Below, piece by piece: positions 1-9,447 of a stretch of 64,000 nt of DNA (its first letter is position 1; each line of letters starts with the position of its first letter). Under the pieces are notes generated by a model. That model searched no databases. It saw only the letters and a program-made list of their open reading frames with translations, and had not been told where the DNA came from. The stretch is from Pseudomonas inefficax (GTDB lineage: Bacteria > Pseudomonadota > Gammaproteobacteria > Pseudomonadales > Pseudomonadaceae). Where the stretch lies: positions 62,001-126,000 of the forward strand of contig NZ_OPYN01000108.1 of the NCBI RefSeq assembly GCF_900277125.1, written 5' to 3'. Made by a program: the position numbers and the translations under genes.

Positions 1-864
1 GTGTTCCGCATGCCCGGCTATGTTTCGACATTGGCCAGCGGTTGGGTCGATGGCCAGGCCACGCCGAAGGTCAGCGACGTTGCGCCCGGTTATGTTCGCG
101 TCGATGCCGCAGGCGGCTTCGCCCAGCCGGCGCTGGCGGCGGCCCGTGAACTTCTGGTGGCGAAGGCGCGCAACGCCGGTATCGCCGTACTGGCGATTCA
201 CAACTCGCACCACTTCGCCGCGCTGTGGCCGGATGTGGAACCCTTTGCCGACGAAGGCCTGGTAGCCCTGAGCGTGGTCAACAGCATGACCTGTGTGGTG
301 CCGCACGGCGCCCGCAAGCCGCTGTTCGGCACCAACCCCATCGCCTTTGCCGCACCCTGCGCCGAAAATGACCCGATCGTCTTCGACATGGCTACCAGCG
401 CCATGGCCCATGGCGACGTGCAGATTGCCGCGCGCGCTGGCCAGCAGTTGCCCGAGGGCATGGGGGTGGATGCCAATGGTGAGCCGACCACCGACCCCAA
501 GGCGATTCTGGAAGGTGGCGCCTTGCTGCCATTTGGCGGGCACAAGGGCTCGGCCTTGTCGATGATGGTGGAGTTGCTGGCGGCGGCACTGACTGGCGGG
601 CATTTCTCCTGGGAGTTCGACTGGTCGGGGCACCCGGGGGCGAAGACGCCATGGACCGGGCAGCTGATCATCGTCATCGACCCGAGCAAGGCCGAGGGCG
701 AGCGGTTTGCCCAGCGCAGCCGCGAGCTGGTCGAGCAGATGCAGGCGGTGGGGCTGACGCGCATGCCGGGCGAGCGGCGTTACCGCGAGCGCGAGGTGGC
801 CGAGGAGGAGGGGGTGGCGTTGACCGAGCAGGAGTTGCAAGGGCTGAAAGAGTTGCTTGGCTGA
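1..864 (+). CDS. dpkA: Delta1-piperideine-2-carboxylate reductase (Ldh2/malate dehydrogenase-type), 5' truncated by window
   Basis: This cytoplasmic NAD(P)H enzyme reduces cyclic imino acids such as delta1-piperideine-2-carboxylate to L-pipecolate in D-lysine catabolism. The reading frame is open from base 1, and the family normally has about 50 more residues upstream, so the GTG at base 1 is an internal Val codon and the true start lies outside the window. The visible 287 residues contain the HNSHH catalytic-histidine motif (bases 199-213) and the family signature GGHKG (bases 535-549), both typical of the malate/L-lactate dehydrogenase 2 superfamily. The aminotransferase gene that follows (amaC) supplies the imino-acid substrate, which supports the assignment. 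The close match to P. putida DpkA is from memory. Nothing suggests a real truncation. Confidence 0.9.
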   Translation: MFRMPGYVSTLASGWVDGQATPKVSDVAPGYVRVDAAGGFAQPALAAARELLVAKARNAGIAVLAIHNSHHFAALWPDVEPFADEGLVALSVVNSMTCVVPHGARKPLFGTNPIAFAAPCAENDPIVFDMATSAMAHGDVQIAARAGQQLPEGMGVDANGEPTTDPKAILEGGALLPFGGHKGSALSMMVELLAAALTGGHFSWEFDWSGHPGAKTPWTGQLIIVIDPSKAEGERFAQRSRELVEQMQAVGLTRMPGERRYREREVAEEEGVALTEQELQGLKELLG

Positions 865-865
865 C

Positions 866-950
866 CCGGCCTCTTCGCGGGCTCGCCCGCTCCCACAGTG
901 ATATCACCGCCCTTGGGACCTGTGGGAGCGGGCATGCCCGCGAAGAATCC
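866..950. repeat. REP doublet, type A (GCGGG-stem), inverted pair
   Basis: Two copies of the short Pseudomonas REP unit (cttcgcggg...cccgctcccacag) lie head to head at 866-898 and 920-950, starting 2 bases after the dpkA stop. Each unit can fold into a GC hairpin. The pair may act as a 3' mRNA barrier or terminator for dpkA. Confidence 0.88.
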
Positions 951-967
951 AGCACAGATCTTCAGCC

Positions 968-998
968 ATGCAATGTTGCATAGACAACCTTGCACAAT
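968..998. promoter_or_regulatory. Inverted repeat ATGCAA-TG-TTGCAT upstream of amaC
   Basis: A perfect 6-bp inverted repeat with a 2-bp centre lies at 968-981, about 98 bases before the amaC start. A further TTGCA half-site follows at 990-994, inside TGCACAAT (991-998), which could also be a weak -10. TGCAA half-sites recur upstream of the permease gene (2447-2535). This points to an amaC promoter separate from dpkA and perhaps a shared regulator; that is inference. Confidence 0.35.
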
Positions 999-1078
999 AG
1001 TTGATGTTCCTGAGCCCGCACTCCGGGTATGCTCAGGGCTGCCTTTTCGAACTGTCCTGATCCAAGGAGCTGCACGCT

Positions 1079-2275
1079 GTGTTCAAACATGTCGATGCCT
1101 ATGCCGGCGACCCGATCCTCTCGTTGATGGAAACCTTCAAGGCCGACCCGCGCGCCGACAAGGTCAACCTGAGTATCGGCCTGTACTACGATGAGGCCGG
1201 CGTGGTGCCGCAACTGGCGGCTGTGGATGCGGTGGAAAAACGCATCGCCGGCCAGGACCACGAAGCCTCGCTGTACCTGCCGATGGAAGGCCTGGCCAGC
1301 TACCGCCAGGCGATCCAGGCGCTGCTGTTCGGTGCCGATCACCCGGCCGTGACCGGCGGGCGCGTCGCCACCGTGCAGACCGTGGGCGGTTCCGGCGCTC
1401 TCAAGGTCGGTGCCGACTTCCTCAAGCGCTACTTCCCGCAGTCCGAAGTCTGGGTCAGCAACCCGACCTGGGACAACCACCGCGCCATCTTCGAAGGCGC
1501 CGGCTTCAAGGTGCATACCTACCCGTATTTCGATCAGGCCACCCGTGGCGTGGACTTCGACGGCATGCTGGCCACCCTGCAGACCCTGCCGGCCAACAGC
1601 GTGGTGCTGCTGCACCCGTGCTGCCACAACCCCACCGGCGCCGACCTGGAACAGCACCAGTGGCAACAGGTGGTTGAAGTGGTCAAGGCACGCCAGCTGA
1701 TCCCGTTCCTCGACATCGCCTACCAGGGCTTCGCCGAGGGCCTGGTGGAAGATGCCTACGCCATCCGCGAAATGGCCCGCGCCGGCGTGCCGTGCCTGGT
1801 CAGCAACTCGTTCTCGAAGATCTTCTCGCTGTACGGCGAGCGGGTTGGCGGCCTGTCGGTGGTCTGCGACGATGACGCCACCGCGCAGAGCGTGCTGGGC
1901 CAGCTCAAGGCTACCGTACGCCGCAACTACTCCAGCCCGCCCAACTTCGGTGCCCAACTGGTGGCTGGCGTGCTCGGCGATGCCGGCCTGAATGCCCAGT
2001 GGGCAGAAGAAGTCGAAGTGATGCGCAAGCGTATCCTCGACATGCGCCAGGCGCTGGTCGATGCCCTGGCCGTGCTGCTGCCAGGCCAGGACTTCCAGTT
2101 CTTCCTGCGCCAGCGCGGCATGTTCAGCTACACCGGCTTCAGCGTCGAGCAGGTGCGCCGCCTGCGTGACGAGTTCGGCGTGTACCTGATCGACAGCGGC
2201 CGCGTATGCATGTCCGGCCTGCGCCCGGCCAACCTGCAACGGGTTGCCGAAGCCTTCGCCGCCGTCCAGAAGTAA
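1079..2275 (+). CDS. amaC: PLP-dependent class I aminotransferase (D-lysine / aromatic amino acid type)
   Basis: A 398-residue fold-type I aminotransferase of the aspartate/aromatic group. In P. putida the corresponding enzyme (AmaC) transaminates D-lysine to the 2-keto acid that cyclises to piperideine-2-carboxylate, the substrate of DpkA. The start is GTG at 1079, preceded by AAGGAG at 1064-1069 with a 9-base spacer, which fits better than any ATG. The PLP-binding lysine is Lys247 in the motif [16 protein letters not shown], and an NPTG-type motif (HNPTGADL) is present. Length is normal for the family. It follows dpkA after a REP doublet, so co-transcription is uncertain and it probably has its own promoter. 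The exact substrate range, including possible aromatic amino acids, cannot be read from sequence. Confidence 0.88.
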   Translation: MFKHVDAYAGDPILSLMETFKADPRADKVNLSIGLYYDEAGVVPQLAAVDAVEKRIAGQDHEASLYLPMEGLASYRQAIQALLFGADHPAVTGGRVATVQTVGGSGALKVGADFLKRYFPQSEVWVSNPTWDNHRAIFEGAGFKVHTYPYFDQATRGVDFDGMLATLQTLPANSVVLLHPCCHNPTGADLEQHQWQQVVEVVKARQLIPFLDIAYQGFAEGLVEDAYAIREMARAGVPCLVSNSFSKIFSLYGERVGGLSVVCDDDATAQSVLGQLKATVRRNYSSPPNFGAQLVAGVLGDAGLNAQWAEEVEVMRKRILDMRQALVDALAVLLPGQDFQFFLRQRGMFSYTGFSVEQVRRLRDEFGVYLIDSGRVCMSGLRPANLQRVAEAFAAVQK

Positions 2276-2285
2276 CACCGCACGG

Positions 2286-2313
2286 GGCCGCGTCTATGGG
2301 GGCGCGGCCTTCT
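2286..2313 (+). terminator. Possible rho-independent terminator of amaC
   Basis: A 7-bp GC stem (ggccgcg 2286-2292 with cgcggcc 2303-2309) starts 11 bases after the amaC stop and is followed by only a short T-rich tail (TTCT). It runs straight into a REP unit. Confidence 0.45.
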
Positions 2314-2431
2314 GTAGGAGCGGCCTTGTGTCGCGAAAGGGCCGCAAAGCGGCCCCGGCAATATTCGCGGCGAAGCTGCAAACGTTGGGGGCGCTGCGCA
2401 CCCCTTTCGCGGCACAAGGCCGCTCCTACAC
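2312..2431. repeat. REP doublet, type B (gtaggagcggccttgtgtcgcg), inverted pair
   Basis: Two inverted copies of the longer REP type (TGTAGGAGCGGCCTTG...) bracket about 50 bases. It fills much of the 348-base gap between amaC and the permease; the rest of the gap holds the TGCAA half-sites listed separately. Confidence 0.88.
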
Positions 2432-2446
2432 CTGTCAAATTCTTCC

Positions 2447-2535
2447 TGCAATCCACCGGCACAACCCGCTTGTAAAGACAAGTGCAACCGCTCCTCGGAA
2501 AAGGGCTTCGCAAGTGCAACCTTTCCGTGCACAAT
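2447..2535. promoter_or_regulatory. Direct repeats CAAGTGCAACC and TGCAA half-sites upstream of permease gene
   Basis: An exact 11-bp direct repeat CAAGTGCAACC occurs at 2479-2489 and 2511-2521, 32 bases apart (about three helical turns). A further TGCAA is at 2447-2451. The octamer TGCACAAT at 2528-2535 is also found upstream of amaC at 991-998. It may be a binding site for a shared amino-acid-responsive regulator, or the octamer may be a -10 element. Inference only. Confidence 0.35.
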
Positions 2536-2623
2536 CGCGCTCCCTTTTTCGGTTGAGTTGGGCGAAACGTCTATTTCGCCATTCTCAGCCTGTTGCAGTC
2601 TTGCGAGTGGAGCTTCACCCGGA

Positions 2624-3904
2624 ATGAATGAGCAGGCCCCAAGCGTTGAACAACGCTTTGCAGAATCGACCCCCGCCACCCTTGGCAGCTGGTCGCGTCA
2701 CGACACCACCTGGATGCTGGGCCTGTTCGGCACAGCGATCGGCGCCGGAACCCTGTTCCTGCCGATCAACGCCGGCCTTGGCGGCTTCTGGCCGCTGCTG
2801 ATCCTGGCCATCCTGGCATTTCCGATGACCTATTTCGCTCACCGCGGGCTGACCCGTTTCGTCCTTTCCGGGCGCAATGACGGCGACATCACCGAAGTGG
2901 TCAGGGAACACTTCGGCAGTACCGCCGGTGCCTCGATCACCGTGCTGTACTTCTTCGCGATCTTCCCGATCCTGCTTATATATAGCGTGGCACTGACCAA
3001 CACCGTGTCCAGCTTCATCGAGCACCAGCTGCACATGGCTCCGCCGCCACGGGCCATCCTGTCGTTCGTGCTGATCCTCGGCCTGCTGGCCATCGTGCGC
3101 TGCGGGGAGCAGGCCACGGTCAAGGTCATGAGCCTGCTGGTCTACCCGTTCATCGTTGCCTTGGCATTGCTGGGCCTGTACCTGGTGCCGCACTGGACCG
3201 GTGGCATTCTCGACAGCGCCACCCAGGTGCCGCCGGCCTCGGCCTTCCTTCATACCCTGTGGCTGGCGATTCCGGTGATGGTGTTCTCGTTCAACCACTC
3301 GCCGATCATCTCCGCCTTCGCCGTCGACCAGAAGCGCCGCTACGGCGAGCATGCCGATGAGCGTAGCGGCCAGATCCTGCGCCGTGCCCACCTGCTGATG
3401 GTGGTGATGGTGCTGTTCTTCGTGTTCAGCTGCGTGCTCACCCTGAGCAGCGCCCAGCTGGCCGAAGCCAAGGCGCAGAACCTGTCGATCCTGTCGTACC
3501 TGGCCAACCACTTCAGCAACCCGACCATCGCGTTCGCTGCGCCGCTGATCGCCTTCGTGGCCATTGCCAAGTCGTTCCTCGGCCACTACATCGGCGCCAG
3601 CGAAGGCCTGAAGGGCATCATCACCAAGGCCGGCGCACGCCCGGGGGCCAAGGCCCTGGACCGCGTGGTCGCCGCGCTGATGCTGGTGGTGTGCTGGATC
3701 GTCGCCACCCTCAACCCAAGCATCCTCGGCATGATCGAGTCGCTCGGTGGCCCGATCCTCGCGGTGCTGCTGTTCCTGATGCCGATGTACGCCATTCGCC
3801 GCGTGCCATCCATGCGCAAGTACAGCGGTGCTGCCTCCAACGTGTTCGTGGTGGTAGTCGGCCTGGTTGCGCTGACCTCGGTGGTATACGGCCTGCTGGG
3901 CTGA
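2624..3904 (+). CDS. Amino-acid permease, HAAAP (serine/threonine/aromatic) family
   Basis: An inner-membrane proton-coupled amino-acid importer of about 426 residues, in the SdaC/TdcC/TyrP superfamily. The start is placed at ATG 2624 with GTGGAG at 2607-2612; the frame stays open to 2558, but that upstream region has promoter-like repeats. The N-terminus is hydrophilic, then a glycine-rich segment (GLFGTAIGAGTLFLPINAG) typical of the first transmembrane helix of this family, followed by about ten further hydrophobic helices. The LysR-free, REP-bounded setting next to amaC suggests uptake of an amino acid, perhaps serine or an amaC substrate, but specificity is not readable. A strong terminator follows the gene. 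Confidence 0.85.
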   Translation: MNEQAPSVEQRFAESTPATLGSWSRHDTTWMLGLFGTAIGAGTLFLPINAGLGGFWPLLILAILAFPMTYFAHRGLTRFVLSGRNDGDITEVVREHFGSTAGASITVLYFFAIFPILLIYSVALTNTVSSFIEHQLHMAPPPRAILSFVLILGLLAIVRCGEQATVKVMSLLVYPFIVALALLGLYLVPHWTGGILDSATQVPPASAFLHTLWLAIPVMVFSFNHSPIISAFAVDQKRRYGEHADERSGQILRRAHLLMVVMVLFFVFSCVLTLSSAQLAEAKAQNLSILSYLANHFSNPTIAFAAPLIAFVAIAKSFLGHYIGASEGLKGIITKAGARPGAKALDRVVAALMLVVCWIVATLNPSILGMIESLGGPILAVLLFLMPMYAIRRVPSMRKYSGAASNVFVVVVGLVALTSVVYGLLG

Positions 3905-3922
3905 TACGCCAACTGCACCAGT

Positions 3923-3960
3923 AATGCCCGGGTCGCTTGTTGCAACCCGGGCATTTTTTT
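3923..3960 (+). terminator. Rho-independent terminator after permease gene
   Basis: An 11-bp perfect stem (aatgcccgggt 3923-3933 with acccgggcatt 3945-3955) is followed by a run of T to 3960, only 18 bases after the stop codon. This is a textbook intrinsic terminator. Confidence 0.92.
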
Positions 3961-4069
3961 GTCCACAAGAATTGTCAGTTAATACAACAATTTCACCTGC
4001 CCCATAGGCACCCGGCCGCCTTCATGCTTAACTCAGTGTCCTTTTCAAACCCAGCATAAGGATTTCGTC

Positions 4070-4570
4070 ATGGCTCAAGTGACTCTCAAAGGCAACCCGG
4101 TTCAGGTCAACGGCGAGCTGCCGAAAACCGGCGCCCAGGCTCCGGCTTTCTCCCTGGTAGGTGAAGGCCTGGCTGACAAGTCGCTGCAAGACTACGCCGG
4201 CAAGCGCAAGGTGCTGAACATCTTCCCGAGCGTCGACACCCCGACCTGCGCTACCTCCGTGCGCAAGTTCAACGCCCAGGCCAACGATGTGGCCAACACC
4301 GTGGTGCTGTGCATCTCCGCCGACCTGCCGTTCGCCCAGGCACGCTTCTGCGGCGCCGAAGGCCTGGACAACGTGAAGAACCTGTCGACCCTGCGTGGCC
4401 GCGAGTTCCTCGAAAACTACGGCGTGGCCATTGCCGATGGCCCGCTGGCCGGACTGGCCGCCCGTGCCGTGGTGGTGCTGGACGAAAACGACAAGGTGCT
4501 GCACAGCGAGCTGGTTGGCGAAATCGCTGATGAGCCGAACTACGACGCAGCTCTGGCTGTACTGAAGTAA
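4070..4570 (+). CDS. tpx: Thiol peroxidase (atypical 2-Cys peroxiredoxin)
   Basis: A 166-residue peroxiredoxin of the Tpx class that reduces hydrogen peroxide and alkyl hydroperoxides using thioredoxin. The peroxidatic cysteine is Cys60 in the motif [15 protein letters not shown] and the resolving cysteine is Cys94 in ARFCGAEG, the spacing expected for Tpx. Pro53, Thr57 and Arg132-region residues of the active-site loop are in place by motif. AAGGA at 4058-4062 is the ribosome site with a 7-base spacer to ATG 4070. It is a single-gene unit between an upstream terminator and a downstream REP cluster plus terminator. Family and activity are very secure. Confidence 0.96.
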   Translation: MAQVTLKGNPVQVNGELPKTGAQAPAFSLVGEGLADKSLQDYAGKRKVLNIFPSVDTPTCATSVRKFNAQANDVANTVVLCISADLPFAQARFCGAEGLDNVKNLSTLRGREFLENYGVAIADGPLAGLAARAVVVLDENDKVLHSELVGEIADEPNYDAALAVLK

Positions 4571-4607
4571 GGGTTGCGTGGGGCAGGGCGGGCCTCTGGC
4601 GCCTGTA

Positions 4608-4815
4608 CCGGCCTCTTCGCGGGTAAACCCGCTCCCACAGGTAATGCACAATGCTTCAGAGCTGCGCAGTACCTTTGTAGGAGCAGCCTTGTGCTGCGAA
4701 GAGGCCATTACTGCCACAGAGTATGTTTTGCCATGCCGACCCCTTCGCAGCACAAGGCTGCTCCTACAGGTACTGCACTGCACCTGTGGGAGCGGGCAAG
4801 CCCGCGAAGAGGCCG
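4608..4815. repeat. Nested REP cluster: type A - type C pair - type A
   Basis: A type A unit (4608-4640) and an inverted type A unit (4783-4815) flank a complete inverted pair of type C units (gtaggagcagccttgtgctgcg at 4674-4700, its complement at 4743-4770). The outer pair therefore looks like one REP doublet split by insertion of another doublet into its loop. This cluster makes up about half of the 459-base gap between tpx and the RND operon. Confidence 0.85.
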
Positions 4816-4867
4816 GCACAGGCAATCGAAACCTTTCAGCCCGCCACCGCTCCAGGCAACACCCTGT

Positions 4868-4898
4868 AAACGGCCCGGAACGCGTTCCGGGCCGTTTT
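4868..4898. terminator. Palindromic intrinsic terminator between tpx and mdtA
   Basis: A long perfect palindrome (aaacggcccggaacg / cgttccgggccgttt) ends in TTTT. It lies 298 bases after the tpx stop and 131 bases before mdtA, so it shields the efflux operon from tpx read-through. Between it and the mdtA start I see no clear promoter hexamers. Confidence 0.85.
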
Positions 4899-5029
4899 CA
4901 TTTAAAGTTCAACCCCTTGGCAACGTCAGGCAAAGGTAAACCTCTGGTAAAGGCGCTTTGCTAAAACGAAGCCAGTGCTTATCGTTCATCCTCCCCAAGT
5001 CGTCATTCCGAACAAGGTTCGTTCAACCC

Positions 5030-6352
5030 ATGCAAGCGTCCAATTCCCGTTCCCCTCGTCGCTGGCTCGTTGGCCTGTTGATCCTGCTGCTGGTGGCTGC
5101 ACTGGCCTGGTGGCTGTGGCCCGCAGCAGCGCCTGCGCCCAAGGAAGCCGGTGGCGGGCGCGGTGGCAAGGGCATGGGCATGATGGGCGGCCGCCCGGGC
5201 TTTGGTGGCTCCAGCGACCCGGTGCCGGTACGCGTCGAGCCGGTGCGGGTGGGCGATTTCCCGCTGTACTACAAGGCCCTGGGCACAGTCACCGCGACCA
5301 ACACCGTCAACGTGCGCAGCCGCGTGGCTGGCGAGCTGGTGAAGATTCACTTCAAGGAAGGCCAGCAGGTCAAGGCCGGCGACCTGCTCGCCGAGATCGA
5401 CCCGCGCCCGTACCGCATCGCCCTGCAACAGGCCGAAGGCACCCTGGCGCAGAACCAGGCGCAGCTGAAGAACGCCCAGGTCGACCTGGCCCGCTATAAA
5501 GGCCTGTACGCCGAAGACAGCATCGCCAAGCAAACCCTCGACACCGCCGAAGCACAAGTGGCGCAGTTCCAGGGGCTGGTGAAGACCAACCAGGCGCAGG
5601 TCAACGACGCCCGCCTGAACCTCGATTTCACCCAGATTCGCGCGCCGATCAACGGCCGCGTGGGCCTGCGCCAGCTCGACCTGGGCAACCTGGTAGCGGC
5701 CAACGACACCACCGCGCTGGTGGTGATTACCCAGACCGAGCCGATCAGCGTTGCCTTCACCCTGCCGGAAACCGAGCTGAGCACCGTGCTGGAACGCTAC
5801 CGCAGCGGCGCCAGCCTGCCGGTCGAAGCCTGGGACCGCAGTGACAGCAAGCTGCAATCCACCGGCGTGCTGGGCAGCATCGACAACCAGATCGACACCA
5901 CCACCGGCACGCTCAAGTTCAAGGGCCGCTTCGAGAACAAGGACCTGGCGCTGTTCCCCAACCAGTTCGTCAACGTGCGCCTGCTGGCCGACACCCTCAA
6001 GCAGGTGACCATGGCCCCGGCGGCGGCGATCCAGTTCGGCAACGACGGCACCTTCGCCTATGTGGTCAACGCCGAGAGCAAGGTGAACGTGCGCAAGCTC
6101 AAGGTGGGCGCCAGTGACGGCGAGAACAGCGTCATCCTCGAAGGCCTGAAGGCCGGCGACCGCCTGGTGCTGGAAGGCACCGACCGCCTGCGCGAAGGCA
6201 CCAAGGTGGAAGTGGTCGAAGACAGCTCACAGGTGCCGACCACCCCGGGCCAGCATCTGCAAGGCCAGGAAGCCAAGGGTTCGGCACGCGCTGGTGATGT
6301 GCAGCCTGGTGAAGCACAGCCTGGTAGCGCAGCGGGCAAGGCGGGCGCATGA
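5030..6352 (+). CDS. mdtA: RND efflux periplasmic adaptor (membrane fusion protein)
   Basis: A 440-residue HlyD/AcrA-family adaptor that bridges the RND pumps and the outer-membrane channel. ATG 5030 is taken as start because it is followed at once by a positively charged stretch and a hydrophobic anchor (residues 13-30); the frame is open upstream to 4958 without a signal. Residues 41-60 are a glycine- and methionine-rich linker (GKGMGMMGG is visible), unusual in this position. Then come the beta-barrel, lipoyl ([12 protein letters not shown]) and alpha-hairpin regions. It overlaps mdtB by the ATGA at 6349-6352, so the operon is translationally coupled. The arrangement of one adaptor with two RND pumps and a channel equals MdtABC of E. 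coli and MuxABC-OpmB of P. aeruginosa. Confidence 0.9.
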   Translation: MQASNSRSPRRWLVGLLILLLVAALAWWLWPAAAPAPKEAGGGRGGKGMGMMGGRPGFGGSSDPVPVRVEPVRVGDFPLYYKALGTVTATNTVNVRSRVAGELVKIHFKEGQQVKAGDLLAEIDPRPYRIALQQAEGTLAQNQAQLKNAQVDLARYKGLYAEDSIAKQTLDTAEAQVAQFQGLVKTNQAQVNDARLNLDFTQIRAPINGRVGLRQLDLGNLVAANDTTALVVITQTEPISVAFTLPETELSTVLERYRSGASLPVEAWDRSDSKLQSTGVLGSIDNQIDTTTGTLKFKGRFENKDLALFPNQFVNVRLLADTLKQVTMAPAAAIQFGNDGTFAYVVNAESKVNVRKLKVGASDGENSVILEGLKAGDRLVLEGTDRLREGTKVEVVEDSSQVPTTPGQHLQGQEAKGSARAGDVQPGEAQPGSAAGKAGA

Positions 6353-9300
6353 ACCTCTCGCGTCTGTTCATCCTGCGGCCGGTTGCCACCACGCTGAGCA
6401 TGCTGGCCATCGTCCTGGCCGGCCTGATCGCCTACAAGTTGTTGCCGGTTTCCGCCTTGCCGCAGGTGGATTACCCGACCATCCGGGTCATGACCTTGTA
6501 CCCCGGCGCCAGCCCGCAGGTCATGACCAGCGCCGTTACCGCACCGCTGGAACGGCAGTTCGGCCAAATGCCGGGCCTGGAGCAGATGGCCTCGACCAGC
6601 TCCGGTGGCGCCTCGGTGCTGACCTTGCGCTTCAACCTCGACATGAACATGGACGTTGCCGAGCAACAGGTGCAAGCCGCGATCAACGCCGCCAGCAACC
6701 TGCTGCCCAGCGACCTGCCGGCACCGCCGGTGTACAACAAGGTCAACCCGGCCGATACCCCGGTGCTGACCCTGGCTATCTCCAGCAAGACCATGCCGCT
6801 GCCCAAGCTCAACGACCTGGTCGATACCCGCGTGGCACAGAAGCTCGCGCAGATCAGCGGTGTGGGCATGGTCAGCATCGCCGGTGGCCAGCGCCAGGCG
6901 GTGCGGATCAAGGTCAACGTCGATGCACTGGCCGCCAACGGCCTGAACCTGGAAGACGTACGCACCCTGATCGGCGCGTCCAACGTCAACCAGCCCAAGG
7001 GCAATTTCGACGGCCCGACCCGGGTGTCGATGCTCGATGCCAACGACCAGCTGCGCTCCCCCGAGGAGTACGCCAACCTGATCCTGGCCTACAACAACGG
7101 CGCACCCTTGCGCCTCAAGGATGTGGCCGAAATCGTCGACGGCGCGGAAAACGAGCGCCTGGCTGCCTGGGCCAATGAAAACCACGCAGTGCTGCTGAAC
7201 ATCCAGCGCCAGCCGGGCGCCAACGTCATCGAAGTGGTTGACCGCATCAAGGCCCTGTTGCCATCGATCACCGACAACCTGCCGGCCGGCTTGGATGTCT
7301 CGGTACTCACCGACCGCACCCAGACCATCCGCGCCGCGGTCAAGGACGTGCAGCACGAACTGCTGATCGCCATCGCCCTGGTGGTAATGGTCACGTTCGT
7401 TTTCCTGCGCCGCTTCAGCGCCACCCTCATCCCGTCGATCGCCGTGCCGTTGTCGCTGATCGGCACCTTTGGCGTGATGTACCTGGCCGGCTTCTCGGTC
7501 AACAACCTGACGCTGATGGCCCTGACCATCGCTACCGGTTTCGTGGTCGACGACGCCATCGTCATGCTGGAGAACATCTCCCGGCACATCGAGGAAGGCG
7601 AGACGCCCCTGCAGGCGGCGCTCAAGGGCGCCCGGCAAATCGGCTTCACCCTGATCTCGCTGACCTTCTCGCTGATCGCGGTACTGATCCCGCTGCTGTT
7701 CATGGCCGATGTGGTCGGCCGCCTGTTCCGCGAGTTCGCCATCACCCTGGCGGTGGCCATCCTGATTTCCCTGGTGGTATCGCTGACCCTGACGCCGATG
7801 ATGTGCGCGCGCCTGCTCAAGCGCGAGCCCAAGGAAGAGGAACAGGGCCGTTTCTACCGCGCCAGTGGCGCCTGGATCGACTGGCTGATCAGGCACTACG
7901 GCAGCGCCCTGCAGTGGGTACTCAAGCGCCAGCCGCTGACGCTGCTGGTGGCCGTGGCCAGCCTGGCGCTCACCGTATTCCTGTACATGGTGGTGCCCAA
8001 GGGCTTCTTCCCGGTGCAGGACACCGGGGTGATCCAGGGCATTTCCGAAGCGCCGCAGTCCACCTCGTTCGCTGCCATGAGTGAACGCCAGCAGGCCTTG
8101 AGCAAGGTGATTCTGCAGGACCCGGCGGTGCAGAGCCTGTCGTCCTACATCGGTGTCGATGGCGACAACGCCACGCTCAACAGCGGCCGCCTGCTGATCA
8201 ACCTCAAGCCCCATGGCGAGCGTGATGTGACTGCCAGCGAGGTGATCAACCGCCTGCAGCCGCAAGTCGACCGGCTGGTGGGCATCCGCCTGTTCATGCA
8301 GCCGGTGCAGGACCTGAGCATCGAAGACCGGGTCAGCCGTACCCAGTACCAGTTCAGCCTGTCGTCGCCGGATGCCGACCTGCTGGCACAGTGGAGCGGC
8401 AAGCTGGTCCAGGCGCTGCAGCAGCGCCCGGAACTGGCCGACGTGGCCAGCGACCTGCAGGACAAGGGGCTGCAGGTGTACCTGGTGATCGATCGCGACA
8501 TGGCCAGCCGCCTGGGGATCAGCGTGTCGCAGATCACCAACGCCCTGTATGACGCCTTCGGCCAGCGCCAGATCTCGACCATCTACACCCAGGCCAGCCA
8601 GTACCGCGTGGTGCTGCAATCGCAGGATGCAGCGGTGATCGGCCCGCAGGCGCTGGAGTCGATCCACGTCAAGGCCACCGATGGCGGCCAGGTGCGCCTG
8701 TCGGCGCTGGCGCGGATCGAGCAGCGCCAGGCCCAGCTGGCCATTTCCCACATCGGCCAGTTCCCGGCGGTGACCCTGTCGTTCAACCTGGCCCACGGCG
8801 CATCGCTGGGCGAGGCGGTGCAGGTGATCGAGCAGGTGCAACAGGACATCGGCATGCCGCTAGGCGTGCAGACCCGCTTCCAGGGTGCAGCGGAGGCCTT
8901 CCAGGCATCGCTGTCGAGCACCTTGCTGCTGATTCTGGCGGCGGTGGTGACCATGTACATCGTGTTGGGTGTGCTGTACGAGAGCTACATTCACCCGGTG
9001 ACCATTCTTTCGACCCTGCCGTCGGCGGCGGTCGGCGCCTTGCTGGCCTTGCTCATCAGTGGCAACGACCTGGGCATGATCGCCATCATCGGCATCATCC
9101 TGCTGATCGGCATCGTCAAGAAGAACGCGATCATGATGATCGACTTCGCCCTCGAGGCCGAGCGCCAGCAGGGCATGAGCCCGCGCGATGCCATCTACCA
9201 GGCGGCGCTTTTGCGCTTCCGGCCGATCCTGATGACCACCCTGGCCGCGCTGTTCGGCGCCGTGCCGCTGATGCTCGCCACCGGTTCCGGCGCCGAGCTG

Positions 9301-9447
9301 CGCCAGCCGCTGGGCCTGGTGATGGTCGGCGGGTTGCTGGTCAGCCAGGTACTGACGCTGTTCACCACCCCGGTCATCTACCTGTACTTCGACCGCCTGG
9401 CCCGCCGCTGGCGCCCGGCCACTGACGTGAAGCAGGCCGAGGCATGA
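6349..9447 (+). CDS. mdtB: RND multidrug efflux pump, MdtB/MuxB type
   Basis: A 1032-residue inner-membrane proton/drug antiporter of the hydrophobe-amphiphile efflux RND family. The first helix is followed by a large periplasmic loop, then helices 2-6, a second periplasmic loop and helices 7-12, the normal duplicated layout. The proton-relay aspartates are Asp401-Asp402 in [21 protein letters not shown]. The C-terminal conserved block [20 protein letters not shown] is intact. It overlaps both neighbours by 4 bases. In MdtABC systems MdtB and MdtC form a mixed trimer, so this protein should assemble with the next gene product rather than work alone. Substrates (novobiocin, bile salts, plant phenolics in relatives) cannot be decided from sequence. 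Confidence 0.93.
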   Translation: MNLSRLFILRPVATTLSMLAIVLAGLIAYKLLPVSALPQVDYPTIRVMTLYPGASPQVMTSAVTAPLERQFGQMPGLEQMASTSSGGASVLTLRFNLDMNMDVAEQQVQAAINAASNLLPSDLPAPPVYNKVNPADTPVLTLAISSKTMPLPKLNDLVDTRVAQKLAQISGVGMVSIAGGQRQAVRIKVNVDALAANGLNLEDVRTLIGASNVNQPKGNFDGPTRVSMLDANDQLRSPEEYANLILAYNNGAPLRLKDVAEIVDGAENERLAAWANENHAVLLNIQRQPGANVIEVVDRIKALLPSITDNLPAGLDVSVLTDRTQTIRAAVKDVQHELLIAIALVVMVTFVFLRRFSATLIPSIAVPLSLIGTFGVMYLAGFSVNNLTLMALTIATGFVVDDAIVMLENISRHIEEGETPLQAALKGARQIGFTLISLTFSLIAVLIPLLFMADVVGRLFREFAITLAVAILISLVVSLTLTPMMCARLLKREPKEEEQGRFYRASGAWIDWLIRHYGSALQWVLKRQPLTLLVAVASLALTVFLYMVVPKGFFPVQDTGVIQGISEAPQSTSFAAMSERQQALSKVILQDPAVQSLSSYIGVDGDNATLNSGRLLINLKPHGERDVTASEVINRLQPQVDRLVGIRLFMQPVQDLSIEDRVSRTQYQFSLSSPDADLLAQWSGKLVQALQQRPELADVASDLQDKGLQVYLVIDRDMASRLGISVSQITNALYDAFGQRQISTIYTQASQYRVVLQSQDAAVIGPQALESIHVKATDGGQVRLSALARIEQRQAQLAISHIGQFPAVTLSFNLAHGASLGEAVQVIEQVQQDIGMPLGVQTRFQGAAEAFQASLSSTLLLILAAVVTMYIVLGVLYESYIHPVTILSTLPSAAVGALLALLISGNDLGMIAIIGIILLIGIVKKNAIMMIDFALEAERQQGMSPRDAIYQAALLRFRPILMTTLAALFGAVPLMLATGSGAELRQPLGLVMVGGLLVSQVLTLFTTPVIYLYFDRLARRWRPATDVKQAEA

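Noticed and set aside
1..864. dpkA as a real N-terminally truncated pseudogene
   Set aside because: The frame is open to base 1 and lacks only what the window edge cuts off; no stop or frameshift is seen.
4608..4815. REP arrays taken for a CRISPR array
   Set aside because: The repeats are inverted pairs with different spacers of irregular length and no cas genes are present.
6058..8841. A 927-codon open frame on the minus strand through mdtB
   Set aside because: It is a shadow of the GC-rich mdtB gene; the translation is rich in Arg, His, Gln and Gly with no family motifs, while the plus-strand frame is a full RND pump. The same holds for long antisense frames at 962-2278, 10548-12494, 21575-23299, 24130-25641, 29023-31377, 46235-48184, 50871-52865 and 52723-54450.
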